A stretch of 64,000 nt of DNA, from positions 23,267,480-23,331,479 of the forward strand of contig CM067350.1 of assembly GCA_034190875.2 (NCBI GenBank), in the 5' to 3' direction. Source of the DNA: Urechis unicinctus. Taxonomy: Eukaryota; Annelida; Polychaeta; Xenopneusta; Urechidae. Within the stretch, counting starts at the first letter, position 1. Each line of letters starts with the position of its first letter. A program made the translations under genes and the position numbers. Positions 1 to 11,159 of the stretch are shown here, one piece after another. The notes beneath the pieces are model-generated. The model was not told the DNA's origin, ran no database searches, and saw only the letters and a program-made list of their open reading frames with translations.

Positions 1-2210
1 AATACTGTCATCTTAGTGGAAGGCTCTGGGTCAGGCACAGATTGTGGCTGGCCAGTACTCTGGACAGGCTGCATAGTAGGTGAAGTTGTGTTGCTCTGAG
101 GTTTGTATGATGTAAGAGGAACTGGGCGGATGTGCCGTCGGTTTCTTGTGACTGACTGGCCGCCGCTGGTTCTGATTGTATAGCTGCGAGGGTCGTCACA
201 CACACGTGTCACCTCACCAGGCTTCCAAAGATGGCTTTCTTGGCATACTATCGGCATACCCTCTGCCAAGAATGGCAGTGCTCTGACATGTGAGTTGTAG
301 CGATCTTGCGTCTGTTGGTCCTTATGCACACGTGCCTCGATCATTTCTGCAGGTAGTGGGCACCGCTGCACCGGTAAATTCACTGACAGTTTCCGGCCTA
401 GCAGGAGTTCCGCGAGGCTTTTAGTCTGAGCATCTAGTGGTGTGCATCTCCATGCTAGAAGTGCCAAGTTTGGGTCTTCTCCTGTCTCCATTGACTTCTT
501 CATCATCCTTTTGATAGTTTTGACAGCACGCTCGACGGCTCCATTGCTCTGGGGATATCTGGGGCTGCTGCAAGTGTGCTGTATTCCCCATTGCTGACAA
601 AAATCGGCGAATTCTTTAGCACTGTAGTGAGGTCCCCTGTCCGGGACCATTTCCTGTGGTGTGCCAAATTCACTGAAGATGGATTTGTGGATGTTAACCA
701 CTGTGCTGGACGGTGCTGGAATTGGCAGTTCTCTGACTACTGCATATTTGCTGGTATAGTCTGTGACAACCACATATTGCAGATTCCCTAGTTTGAAAAT
801 GTCAGACCCGACTTTGGTCCATGGCACATTCGGTATGTCATGAGGGATCATCGGCTCTTGCTGTTGGGATTCCTGGTATTTCTGGCAGACCTGGCAGCTT
901 CCGATTAGCTTTCTTATTTGTTCGTTGATCCCAGGCCAGAATACTTTATCCCTAGCACGTAGCTGACATTTGGTCACTCCCATGTGACCTGTGTGAAGCT
1001 TGCTCAGGACGTAATCCTGTAGACTACTAGGTACCACAATACGGCATCCTTTGATGATTAAACCATTCTCAACAGATAATTCATCTCTATAGTGCCAAAA
1101 AGGTTTGAGTTGGTCATCAATCTGTTTGATTGAACTTGTCCATCCGACCGTTATCTGAGCTTTGAGTGCACTTAAGTTTGCGTCTTTGCTGGTATGCTGC
1201 TGCATCTCAGTGAGCCGCTCTGGTGTGAAGCTAATGAAATCTACACGGACATCTAGTTCTACTGGCTCCTTGTTGTTCTCGTTCGGAGCTCTGGATAGCC
1301 AGTCGGGTACCGTGTGGTCTTTGCCTGCTCTGTATTCCACTTCCATTTCGTACCCTTGTAGTCGAAGAAGTAAGCGATGCATGCGGGGTGGTGCTTTTGT
1401 CAAGCCTTTTGTATAGATTGCTCTCAGTGGTTGGTGGTCTGTCACAACCTTGAAATGTCGTCCAAGCAAGAATGTCCTGTAGCGTTCCACTCCAAATACC
1501 ACGGCCAAAAACTCACGCTCGATGTTTGAATAACGTTGTTCGGCGGAGATAACGTTTTGCTGGCATACGCTACTGGTGCAAAATTGTTTGTTTTGTGTGA
1601 GCTCGTTCCTGTTGCACGTGGCTGCATCAGGCATGCTCCGATGCCTCGTAGGCTTGCATCACAATGCAGTTCCACAGGCTTTGTAGTGTTATAAAACTGT
1701 AGGCAACAGTCTTCTGATACAAGTGTTTTCAGTCTGCAGAAGAGTTCCTGATGGTCTTCCTGCCAGCACCACGGCACATCTTCCTTGAGGAGATCTCTGA
1801 GAGGGGCTGCCCTGTCTGAGAGGTTCGGGATGTATGGGGATAGAAACTGTATGAATCCTAAAAACCTTTGCAAGTCTGCTTTGCAGGATGGTTCTGGGCA
1901 CTCTTGGAGGTCCTTTACTTTCTCTGGGCTCGGACTGATGCCTTTCGCGCTATAGTCATTTCCAAAGAAACTTATTCTGTCAACTCCAATGTGACACTTC
2001 TGGCTGTTGAGGTGTTTTAAGAAGTGCTCGAAGATTCTTGTCGTGTTCTTCACGGCTTGTACCGAAGACAGTTATGTCGTCAGCCTTGCTTATGACTCCA
2101 GGGCATTGGTCTAGTATAGAGTCCATCGCTTGCTGGAAAAAAATCTTGTGAGACATTTAGACCGAAAGGTAGACGATTGAAACAATAGCGATATAGGCTC
2201 ATATCACAAC
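1..2210 (-). mobile_element. Ty3/Gypsy retrotransposon pol fossil, running off the left window edge
   Basis: On the minus strand the order is reverse transcriptase (about 2210-1750), RNase H (about 1750-1440), then integrase-like sequence (about 1100-450) and a C-terminal tail towards position 1. Recognisable pieces are the RT connection segment with SPSPEKVKDLQ and LQRFLGFIQFLSPYIP, and the RNase H start ELHCDASLRGIGACLMQ. This order of RT, RNase H and integrase is that of Ty3/Gypsy elements. The element is broken in several places and is a fossil. No LTR is visible; the downstream LTR would lie left of the window, and gag and protease are not seen to the right. Confidence 0.9.
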
Positions 2211-2639
2211 AAAGTGTTACCGTTGCTTACATTTACATAGAAACTTGATAAAGCCCTTCATTGATTGTTTAACAATTGGTTGCTGACCTGTCAAGAAATG
2301 TAAATATATAGAACGTGTTTATGGATAGAGCTTCCAGATATGCCAAATACATTTTCGCCAAGTTCGGCTAAAGCATCCGATGTGTCAGTGGTCTAAACTT
2401 GTTCCTCACATCGATATTGCAATTCTCGAACCTTGACATCAACAAATGTGTTTGTGACACAAAATTAGAACAATTTACATTCATATTATTAGCATTACAG
2501 TCCTTAACGACATACGTACCAAGATGCAGAGCATTTTTTTGTCCGAATAGGAATAGTATTAGCATTCAGCCTTAAATCTACATGCACAGGTTATCATTGA
2601 AAACTAATGCATTGCTCTAGGTTGAGTTGAAAACGACAG
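2211..2639. other. Short A+T-rich stretch with no recognised gene
   Basis: It lies between the Gypsy fossil and the LINE remnant. I see no convincing coding frame, terminal repeat or tandem repeat. It could hold the 3' UTR of the LINE, whose coding strand points this way. Confidence 0.4.
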
Positions 2640-3278
2640 TTTACTCAGCCGAAAATTACTCACATGTTTCGATGATTATCTTGGCGGCGGTCAAAGAGGG
2701 CGCAATTAACGACAGATCACCAGAATAATAAAGTGCACTGACAAATTTATTACCAATATGACATTCAACTTTAGTGTGCGGCAGACGGGGAGTAGTTCAT
2801 CCATGTAAACACAGAGGAGAATTGGAGACTGTTTCACGCCCTTTGAGCAGCTAAAACTGCCCGAAATTTCATTATAACATGTTCAACATCATTTTCGCTG
2901 TGGTAGGACAAATGGACATTTTGCTGTCGGATGAGATATTTTGAATCCGAATAGTAAGTTACTAGTCTGAAGTATATCACTATCAGATTCAATAAAAATA
3001 TTGTCAAGTAATTTCCCTACAGCGATACTGACGCCTATGGACCGGTAGTTTTCACTAACATTCATCGATTTCTTCCTATTCTTGGGGATAGGGACTAGCG
3101 TGGATATCAACATGCCTTGGGAGGGAATATCCGAATGTGAAATGATAACGCTAAAACACAATGACCAATGGGTATAAAGTTCCTCGTAGCCATTTATGAT
3201 ATGATCTGATGAAAATGAATTAAATACATTTAATTTTCCTTTCTAAAGCCTACCCACGGCCCTTTTCACTTGATCTAC
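2640..3278 (-). mobile_element. LINE (non-LTR) reverse transcriptase fragment, 3' part
   Basis: The minus strand encodes ISTLVPIPKNRKKSMN, ENYRSIGVSIAVGKLLDNI, then FGFKISHP, typical of RT motifs 1-3 of CR1/Jockey-group LINEs. Further on it reads HIGNKFVSALYYSGDLSL; the catalytic YADD/FADD box has become YSGD, so the enzyme is dead. The coding sense resumes the fragment at 4783-5105: one LINE has been split by the element at 3279-4782, and the 9-bp target duplication TTGATCTAC lies on both sides of that insertion. The frame is interrupted several times. Confidence 0.8.
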
Positions 3279-3327
3279 TAGCCCGGTTAACAGACCTAAC
3301 TACTACCTGTTAGGTCTGGCGTTTAGC

Positions 3328-4254
3328 TAGCCGTGCACGACGTTTATTAACGATCGTAACCGAATGCGCGTGAACGATACATGAGTTCCAATTATACACG
3401 ATAATTACACAAATGTACGTATGAAGAATAATTTTTCACATAAATGGATGTTTATTAACAAGTTGAGTTAGTTTACGTGTGAGATTTCGTCAAAGGCGAT
3501 TTAATCCGGCCACACAAATTCTGAAAAGTTCATGTTTATTTTGAACGACAAGATCGGTTTCTGCGCGCATGCGCAGACATGGTTCTTCGCAAGCGAACTT
3601 TTTCTTTCTGAATTTTATTATTTAAGTATATGTGTCATTTTGTCAATGATTATCTTTTGGAAATATCTACTTTGAAGGGCGATATGTATTCAACGATATC
3701 ACATTGACATTTAAAAAAAGATAACACTTATTGATTCCCGCAGTCTGGAGGGGGCACTTGGCCTTGTCCTGCGTAGAGGTGTGCCCCGGGATCTCAAAAA
3801 CCTGTACCCGTCATACAAGGTAAAAATGGCAAGAAGATACCCCATCCTACAATAATAAGGTCAACAAAACCCGTCGGGAGGCCGAAAAAAACTTACCCCG
3901 ACACATGTATACTACCTCTATATACTTAAGTGCCCCCTCCCCCGGGACCTGCAGCCACATGGCGAGTGAAAATGAAACTGGGTAATGTGACGTCATATCT
4001 CCAAAACTGGGGCTGCCGTGAACGAAAGTTGTGATTCTAAAAGTTCATTTGACAATTGCTAAATAATCACGAGACAGTGGATAACCAAAATAGTCCGGTT
4101 CAGCGGATATTCATCTCATTTGTCGACATATATATTTACGTAAGTACACAACATTGATGAGAAGCTATATGCACGCAAAATATAAAACTTGCCACACGAC
4201 CCACATATCCTCAATCACGACGGTATATATTTATATTACCGTTGTGCGCGGCTA
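3328..4254. mobile_element. Non-autonomous DNA element M2, copy A, nested inside M1
   Basis: Flanked by the 9-bp duplication GCGTTTAGC (3319-3327 and 4255-4263); removing it restores M1 as seen in copy B. Inverted ends are TAGCCGTGCACGACG on the left and, read inwards, TAGCCGCGCACAACGG on the right. An inverted, truncated relative lies at about 37700-38266. There is no coding sequence. M2 itself carries a smaller G-ended MITE at about 3751-3950. Confidence 0.8.
3751..3950. mobile_element. G-ended MITE (ends GGGGGCACTT), copy 1
   Basis: About 200 bp with inverted ends GGGGGCACTT and AAGTGCCCCC. Inside is a block with GTGCCCCGGGATCTCAAAAA and CCTGTACCCGT, shared with the copy at 41325-41535. 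The M2 relative at about 37700-37830 carries a related block at the same place, so the insertion probably came before M2 copies dispersed. Confidence 0.65.
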
Positions 4255-4782
4255 GCGTTTAGCCTATTCAAAATGTGGTTGACAATCAAAGATTGATCTC
4301 ACTGACTTTCATAGTTGAACAAATACAAAGATGAACCATATCTGGTTATTCTTAAACATCTTACGCTGCTCACTGAAAAATTCAGATCGTCATCAATCTA
4401 CATTTTATGCACAAATTAATCAAAAACATATCGCAAACATTAACGCTGCTCCTTTTATCGCCATTTTTGTCTCGGATAACAAAATACGTTATGACGAAAT
4501 TGCTTCGTTTTCACATAGACTTGAGCAGACGCATTTGTGGACGATATTCCGCTTCGAATATGTTTTCCACTGATATTTACAAGTGCTATGTATTACAGCT
4601 TTCCTACAACTTCAGAGAACAAGGTAATCAACAATTGAATCGAACAAAATGACATCCGTATGGCTATTTCAAATGGATAAAATGTAGGTCGAAGAAATAT
4701 TTTCATGTTTGACCAGTCCACCACATTTGGCTTGGCATGAGGTAGGCCTCTACTGCAGACATAGAGGCCTACTGTAGGTCTA

Positions 4783-5105
4783 TTGATCTACATAACTGAG
4801 TGAGCAGCAGTACAGTTTCCCATGGTGCTCCGGCAATATAAACCGATTTAGAGAAGCTCCTGAACTTCTGACAAGTCGGAACCGTCGTAAGAGACGCTGT
4901 TATACAATATTTGTCCTTATGCAAATTGCAGATGCCTTCATCCCCTTGGACGTTATCAACGAGGGACAACACAGATGCCGATTTTGGAATTTTCTTGTTC
5001 AACTCCAGCCAGAAATCACGATCATCATTATTGAGCAGAGCATTCGCCATGCGACCTGCCGCATATTGCTCTTGTTTGGTGAAACCCACTTGTTATTATG
5101 TCTTT
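4783..5105 (-). mobile_element. LINE fragment, linker upstream of the RT domain
   Basis: The minus strand reads about 100 codons containing GRMANALLNNDDRDFWLELN, then VDNVQGDEGICNLHKDKY. Relatives have this segment (NALLxNxxRDFWxExxKI, then IAxLFADKY) between endonuclease and RT. Its continuation is at 2640-3278 beyond the M1 insertion. The endonuclease part is not seen upstream. Confidence 0.75.
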
Positions 5106-7585
5106 CAACGATAGAACGGTTGGATATATCAACATGAAATTTTGGGAAATGATGGATGAAGTTGGGACACAACTACCGATCCTGTTTGACGCGCATGCGC
5201 ATTGGTGGAGGCTTATGGGGTGGATTTTTCGTCGATTTTCCCCCCATTTTCTGTAACTATCTCCTCCATAACTACTGTAGTTACGAACATATGAACTACA
5301 TGGTTGTAACAAGCAATTATCGTAGCATGGAATAGGCGGAACAAATACTTCTTTTCACTTTTGTACTTTGTATAATGACATGTTTTCTAGAGTACCTATC
5401 GCGATTTTTGCTACGAGTTCTCTCCTCGCTGATATCTCTGAAACAGCTATATTTACGCACATGAAATTTTGTCAGTATTTAGAACTTGGCCTCGTGATAA
5501 TGATTGTAACAGTATTTTAAGCATTTGAAGTAAAAAAAAACAGTAAAAAGGATAATTAGTTTGAATGTTTTCTACTGCGCAGCTTAGCGAGTAGGCTTTC
5601 TGCAGGCTCTGTCTAAGTAGCCAAACCTTACGTAATCGACCAGAGGCATTCATCGCTTCCATTGGCTGGCTTTGCATTTACCTGGCTAAGGGTTCATGTA
5701 AAAAAAAGGGCTAAGCTTACGTAATCGACCAGAGGCATTCATAGCTTTCTTGGCTTTGGGGTCATGTCAAAACATCTAAGCGGCAGCAGCTTGTGACATC
5801 TATCCTAAAATAGTGCGCGTTATCAGCTCCCCTCGCTGACATCTATCGTGCGGCGCATAGGGTGCCTTAACACCAACCTTACGTTGTGTTAACAAGGCGC
5901 AATAACAGTCCCGATTGCTGAAATAATAGTTCAAGTATTCATTTTGTTAAGTTTCTCACGGATTCGTGTAGCGCAATAGCAGATACCCGACGGCGGAAGG
6001 GTGGGTTGACGACGACATGGGGGGTGAACAAAATCAATATGGTGCACAGAATATTCAGCGTCATGACTGGATCGAAGATTAGCAACTACCACGAAACTAT
6101 CAGTGCCAACCAAGAGATGATGGCCAAATGGTCACCTCGACGTTGTGCGAAGTTCTCTATGTCCCTACCCAGATCATCGACACTGGCGCTTAGCGCAACG
6201 ACTCAATGTAGGCCGATTCCCTGTTACAAAGTATTGACCTGACCAGTGATCCGACATGTCAGAGAAAACAACGAACCGACATCAACAGGAGACTTTGCCT
6301 AATTTCAACTACATTCATCGGCTTCCACTTGCTTGGTTCCATACCTGTCGTCATGTCAATGCCAACATAGTCGTCGTCCATAGTGTCGCTGTCCACGTCT
6401 TCCTCACCATGTCGTCGTCCGCAGTGTCGTCGTCTGCAGTTTCGTCACCATGTCGTCGTCCACAGTGTGGTTGTCCACGTCGTCGTCATCGTGTCGTCGT
6501 CAGAGCAAGAAGAGCAGGAAATTAAAAGGTTTGGCCAACTTGTCTGAACTCATCGGCAAAACACGCTCGCCCCGCCCCACCCAAATCAATGACCGTCAAC
6601 TTGTTGATCTTATCGCAAATCTGTTCTGACCTCAATTTGTGATGATCTGTCATTGTGACACGGGAATCTGCATGGACAAAAGTCCTGTATGGTAGGGTTC
6701 ACCATCACAATCCACATCACGCTCAACAAATCAGATTCTCTTTCATTGGGATTAGCTTAAATACATATGTCTATATTTGCTCCTCAAATATATTATCATG
6801 GTATCACAGCACAGTTAACATTGCAGGTGAATGAACACAGAAATCTAGGTATAATTGTTCGCCTCCGTTTGGGCTAGTGCATTGTGTGGTTATGCTATAG
6901 CCGAATACATATGTATATATCACCATTGTTCTAAGCAGCTTGTTTACAGTTTATAACCTGCCGAATGTCAGGTATTTATTGACATTTTCCATTCGCTTTG
7001 GTTGTACTGGTTGTTTCAAGTGCGACCAAAACAGCTGTCGAGGTTATTATTACTAATAATAGATTAATATCGCATATGCGTTTTACATTTATTTGTAACA
7101 TCGATTGCAATTCTCACAGTTATTTAGGAAATGTATGCGATGAAGAGCTGATGGCATAGTGGTATGTATATACTTCATGGAACTGAAGTTAATGGCAATA
7201 GAACAGAAATGTTCCTAATTTCAAATCTAATAACATGGCACAATATATCTGTTATGTCAGAGAGATAAATGGCTGTACACATAAATCCAACGATACATTA
7301 AATGGGCCTGATGACACATAATCGCAATCATCAAACATACTTCAGTTTTTAGATATTTTAATGGAATCTGGAGCATCCCCACACGTTTTGAATATGGCTG
7401 GCTCCGATTTCCTAGCTTGGAAAGGATAGCAGTAACCCAAGGACAACTCGCCCGATAATCGGGCATCTGTAAAAGCATGCAACTGATAATAAATGCCAGT
7501 CTTTAGAGAAACTATCACATCACAGTGCCAGGTCGGTTTGCACCATGTGTGAAGCACCACAAATCATCTTTTATTTCTAGTAAGT
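5106..7585. other. Gene-free stretch with a local duplication and GTC-rich simple sequence
   Basis: A segment starting TTACGTAATCGACCAGAGGC is duplicated in tandem at about 5629 and 5718 (about 30 bp, 89 bp apart). At 6340-6510 there is imperfect repetition of GTCGTCGTCC and CAGTGTCGTCG units, which produces long Arg/Ser-rich open frames with no protein signature. I recognise no gene, RNA or transposon end in the rest. Confidence 0.5.
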
Positions 7586-7589
7586 GCTT

Positions 7590-8300
7590 TACCAGATGGA
7601 TTCGCAAGGGGAACCTCAGGTGCCTGTCTTCTTTGATCTCAAGAGGGCATATGACGTCAGATGAAAACACAGCATTTTGTCAGATTAGCATGGCATTGGC
7701 CTGAAAAGTCGCATGGCAAGTTACATCTAAGAATCCTTAAATAATAGGGTTCATGCTGGCACAACGCTCTCTGGTTATCGCAATCTTGAGGTTGGGATGT
7801 CGCAGCGAAATACAGTGTCCGCTGCACTTGTTAATTTCAATGTTAATAGCATTGACGAAGTCATTAAACCTTGCACTGAGAGTTATCTGTATATGGATCT
7901 CATTTAAACAAGTTCTAAATCCAAACTCGCACTTACCATTGAAAGGCACACCCACTGAGCCTCAATGGTATTCAAAATTGGGCACCTTTTCGAAAACTAA
8001 GCCAGTTTGCATTGATTTGTGCAACAAGTTACTTACCTCCATAAAAGTTCCCTGAGTCTTATAAATATGGTCTCTAAAAGGATTTGGGAGCAGACCGGAA
8101 CGTCCTCCTTTGACTATACATATCTGTTGTGAGGTACGAACAGAACTAAGGCTCTATTGTTAACGGATCTGCCCATCCATATTCTTTTAGACCCTCACCC
8201 AACCCAAGTCTCTATGTGGAAGCCAATGAGGCTGCGCTTAGAACAATTAGTGTTGCCATCAAATTAAAATCCAAGCTTAAATATCCAGCCTATAACATGA
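7590..8300 (+). mobile_element. LINE RT remnant, second family (Jockey/I-like)
   Basis: The plus strand contains VPVFFDLKRAYDV at about 7630, the RT motif A of Jockey/I-group LINEs (family form AVFFDLEKAYDTTW). It is followed by TTLSGYRNLEVGMSQ (family: VPQGSILS) and SYLYMDL (family: LYVDDF), then a thumb-like region and SMWKPMRLRLEQL. Both catalytic acid motifs are altered, and several frameshifts and stops separate the pieces. It is an old, dead copy. Confidence 0.7.
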
Positions 8301-9064
8301 CATTCAATATAAAATCGCAAGGCCGAACGTCATCCCTTCATTCTGGTTGCTTATCAAGGGTGCTGCTGGATCAGTGATCAGATGCGGATTGATTGGGTGA
8401 CCGTTCCAAGTGCTCCCCAGTGGCTGTTAATTATTTGGACCGTACTGCCATTTACACAGACAGTCGCCATATAACCAGCCCGCGGGGTGTGCCGTTGAAC
8501 CTTGCATGCCTCGCTGTGGTTGAAGCATTTTCGCACTGTGCAAATCAGTAAGGTATATTTACTGGTGTCTGTATGAAAGACTAATGTTGCATGGTGGTAA
8601 CGGTTAGATGAAGCCTGCTATGTCATTAAACACTTCCGTATGCGAGGCCCAGAAAATTGTGCAATTGTGAATGGAATTTGTTGTGTTCGGATAAATTTGG
8701 GTTAAAGTCATCGTACATGCTTGATACAATACGCAATACTTCCTGATCGCAGATAAACTAAAATTCGTTCCTGCAGGTGTCCATGTTCTGGAATACCCTA
8801 ACGCTGCAATCTGACTGTACACATATCTGACTGTATCCATATGCAATAAATTCTACAGGTCCTTATGGTCGTGGGATCGCTGTCTGTCTGTGTTATCATG
8901 CCAAGATTCATTCGACAAAGCGATCAGAAATAAGTATACCTCGAGTATACTGAAACGACAATAAAGTCATCTTAGACATGTAATTGCAATACACCATGGC
9001 CACAACATGGATTTAACAAGATTCGAATACTGAGCAGCTCTCACTTGTAATGTTCCTTTTCAGC
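8301..9064. other. No recognised gene
   Basis: This may hold the last LINE remnants just after 8300. A short palindrome, AGTATACCTCGAGTATACT, lies at about 8933-8951. No open frame here has a recognisable domain. Confidence 0.4.
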
Positions 9065-9326
9065 CTATGTGGCGTAAATGTTGTCGAGTTGTTGGAAGGC
9101 AGACTCTGTCCAGATGCAGAAGCGACCAACGTGACCACCAGGTGCCATGGGGAGGAGGTTGAGGCAGTTCACATTGACAAGGGTGATACCAGGGATGTTA
9201 CAGAATGCCCGAGAGATGCTGTTGTCTGTGCCATAGATGATCAGGGGACCTCTACGCTGAATGCGTCTACAGTTTCGCATTTTACCCTTGCCAGCACAGA
9301 AGCGACGGGAGTTCTTCACCTCAATA
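9065..9326 (-). pseudogene. RPL4: Ribosomal protein L4 (uL4) pseudogene fragment
   Basis: The minus strand encodes about 85 residues matching the middle of eukaryotic RPL4, a 60S subunit protein: [20 protein letters not shown], then [17 protein letters not shown], then [20 protein letters not shown]. Homology starts abruptly and ends at a TAG where RPL4 has a conserved Trp (GTWR). At three or four sites a conserved Arg is Cys (RAGKGK, RNRRR, AFRNIP), each consistent with CGN to TGN, the mark of CpG methylation decay. Both ends are truncated, no poly(A) tail is seen and no flanking exon is found. It could be a truncated retrocopy or a captured exon; it is not functional. Confidence 0.9.
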
Positions 9327-9436
9327 AAGGAAATAAGCTTTACTAAATATGCATTAGTGGGGGAATGTGTGTGTGTGTGGGGGGGTGGGGGGGGGTACAT
9401 GGGAGAAATCAAAGTGACATCGGAACTTCTTCTTAA

Positions 9437-10250
9437 GACAAAGGCTCAGGGTCTAAGCAACACGAACCAGAAGATAATTCATCATACAGCCCAATAGATT
9501 CAACTAGGAATATTTCTAAGTGACTATGAATCCGTTTGTATCAATACTTCTGTTAACGTCACAGGCTATGTGCCTAGGAAACACGGACCAGAAGCAAAAT
9601 CATCATTTTACAGACAAAGGCAGCGTAAAACGACAATAATTTGGACATTGATAGTGTTTTAATACCAATTGATTTTATTTGCTCTTTTCTGGTTCATCCA
9701 GGGTTCGACACTAACGGATGTCTGCATGCCCAGGATGAATGATTTGGTGACTTGGCTAGTCAACTGTTCCTGCTGCATAATTAATATCTATGAGCCGGGC
9801 GCGCATTCTGCAACGCCCCGATCTGCTGTTTCACACTGAGCGGTGCCCTTGATCGCATAAGAGAAGCAGACGCTCATTTGGTCTCTTTACTTGACTGTAT
9901 GACGTAAACATACTGTTATGCAGATAAGCGTTTGTCTGTTCGATTGGGCACACTTCTGACATTTCTGTGCATGTGTAAAAACGAAGGACAACAAATGTAG
10001 GACAATTAAAAATTAGGGGGGACAAGTTAAAGGTCCATGGACTTGTCCGACAGGATCATTTCAAATCAGAAAGTAAGTGAATAAAATGAATAAGATAAGA
10101 TAGAGGATCAATAAATGCTCACTAAAGATTTGACCAATATTCACCAATGTACACGTCAACTGTGACCAAAACACCAACATCAGTACTTCTGTTAACGTCA
10201 CAGGCTCGAGGCATAGGAAACACGGACCAGAAGCAAAATCATCACATCAT
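9437..10250. repeat. Threefold repeat of a roughly 60-bp module
   Basis: Copies at 9541-9608 and 10187-10246 share ACTTCTGTTAACGTCACAGG and AAACACGGACCAGAAGC in the same order and spacing. A third, more diverged copy is at 9437-9490 (CACGAACCAGAAGATAATTC). They are direct repeats about 640 bp apart. A G-rich tract lies just upstream at 9366-9397. There is no coding signal. Confidence 0.7.
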
Positions 10251-10348
10251 TGGCAGATTTAGCAACTTCCAATTTCAAGTTTTGAGCTAATTTTACTTTA
10301 CCTTCTCAACAACGGGCAAGGCTTTGAGATTGCGTAGGACAACAACAG

Positions 10349-10350
<2 letters not shown>

Positions 10351-10404
<54 letters not shown>

Positions 10405-10639
10405 TATATATATATATAGAGAGATATATATATATATATATATAGAGATATATATATAGATATATATAGATAGAGAGATCTCTATATATCTATATATATA
10501 TATACATACATAGATATCTCTATATATATCTATATCTATATATATCTATCTATATCTATATATCTATAATCTATCTCTATATATATATATATCTCTCTAT
10601 CTCTCTATATATCTATATATATATATATATATATATATC

Positions 10640-10670
<31 letters not shown>
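10351..10670. repeat. TA microsatellite with GATA/GAGA interruptions
   Basis: About 320 bp of TA repeats broken by AGATA, AGAGA and TCTC motifs, self-complementary over much of its length. It directly abuts the left end of the hAT element. Confidence 0.95.
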
Positions 10671-11159
10671 GCATGCATACTGGCATGCCAGGGGCGTAGC
10701 TTCCTATAGGCCGTGTAGGCCGCCGCCTACACATTTCCCCAGAAAGTCGAAAAAATAAAAATTCTAAAAATGCAATAAAATTCGGAGTGGGGAGTGGGGA
10801 GTGGGGTAGGGTAATGGAACACCAGAAACAAGATTTGCCAAGAACAGACAGTGATTGATTTGTCGGAATCTACTCATATGGAAGGGTTTATAGTCTTTAT
10901 ACACCAAGGAAGAGTGGGAACGACTAGAGCCCGCATGTTGATTTCATGATAATTTTTATTTAACCAAATGAAAGACAAAGTTGCATTTACTCTGTTTTTG
11001 TGGTTTGATTTCCGAACAAGTCACCCAAACCTAATGTAAATTGAAATATAAAGTCGATTTTTCGGCACCCGCCGCCATTTTCCAAATTTTCGGCCCAGCA
11101 CCCCTTGACGTCACTTGGCGGAGACGTCACTGACAGGTCCGCAGTTTTCACAGTAAACA

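Larger units (their letters stand above)
3279..4782. mobile_element. Non-autonomous DNA element M1, copy A, with 9-bp TSD and subterminal hairpins
   Basis: It is flanked by TTGATCTAC at 3270-3278 and 4783-4791. The left end begins TAGCCCGGTTAACAG, followed by a perfect hairpin, AGACCTAAC then GTTAGGTCT around an 8-nt loop. The right end, read inwards, begins TAGACCTACAG and then has a second hairpin, TAGGCCTCTA/TAGAGGCCTA (about 4743-4771). Inverted ends are short (TAG-x-CC). A second copy, 39155-39721, lies in opposite orientation with its own 9-bp TSD. Without the nested element at 3328-4254 this copy is about 570 bp. It has no credible coding capacity. A 9-bp TSD is most usual for Mutator-like elements; that assignment is inference. 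Confidence 0.8.

Noticed and set aside
4331-4652. Two overlapping ORFs also found near 39299-39605
   Set aside because: They match because they lie in the two copies of element M1. Neither has a domain and the similarity is at nucleotide level.
9050-9346. Plus-strand ORF of 98 codons
   Set aside because: It is the antisense shadow of the RPL4 pseudogene on the minus strand.
10681-10688. 8-bp target duplication for the hAT element
   Set aside because: TGGCATGC on the left and CATGCTGA on the right share only CATGC in register, so I do not claim a complete TSD.
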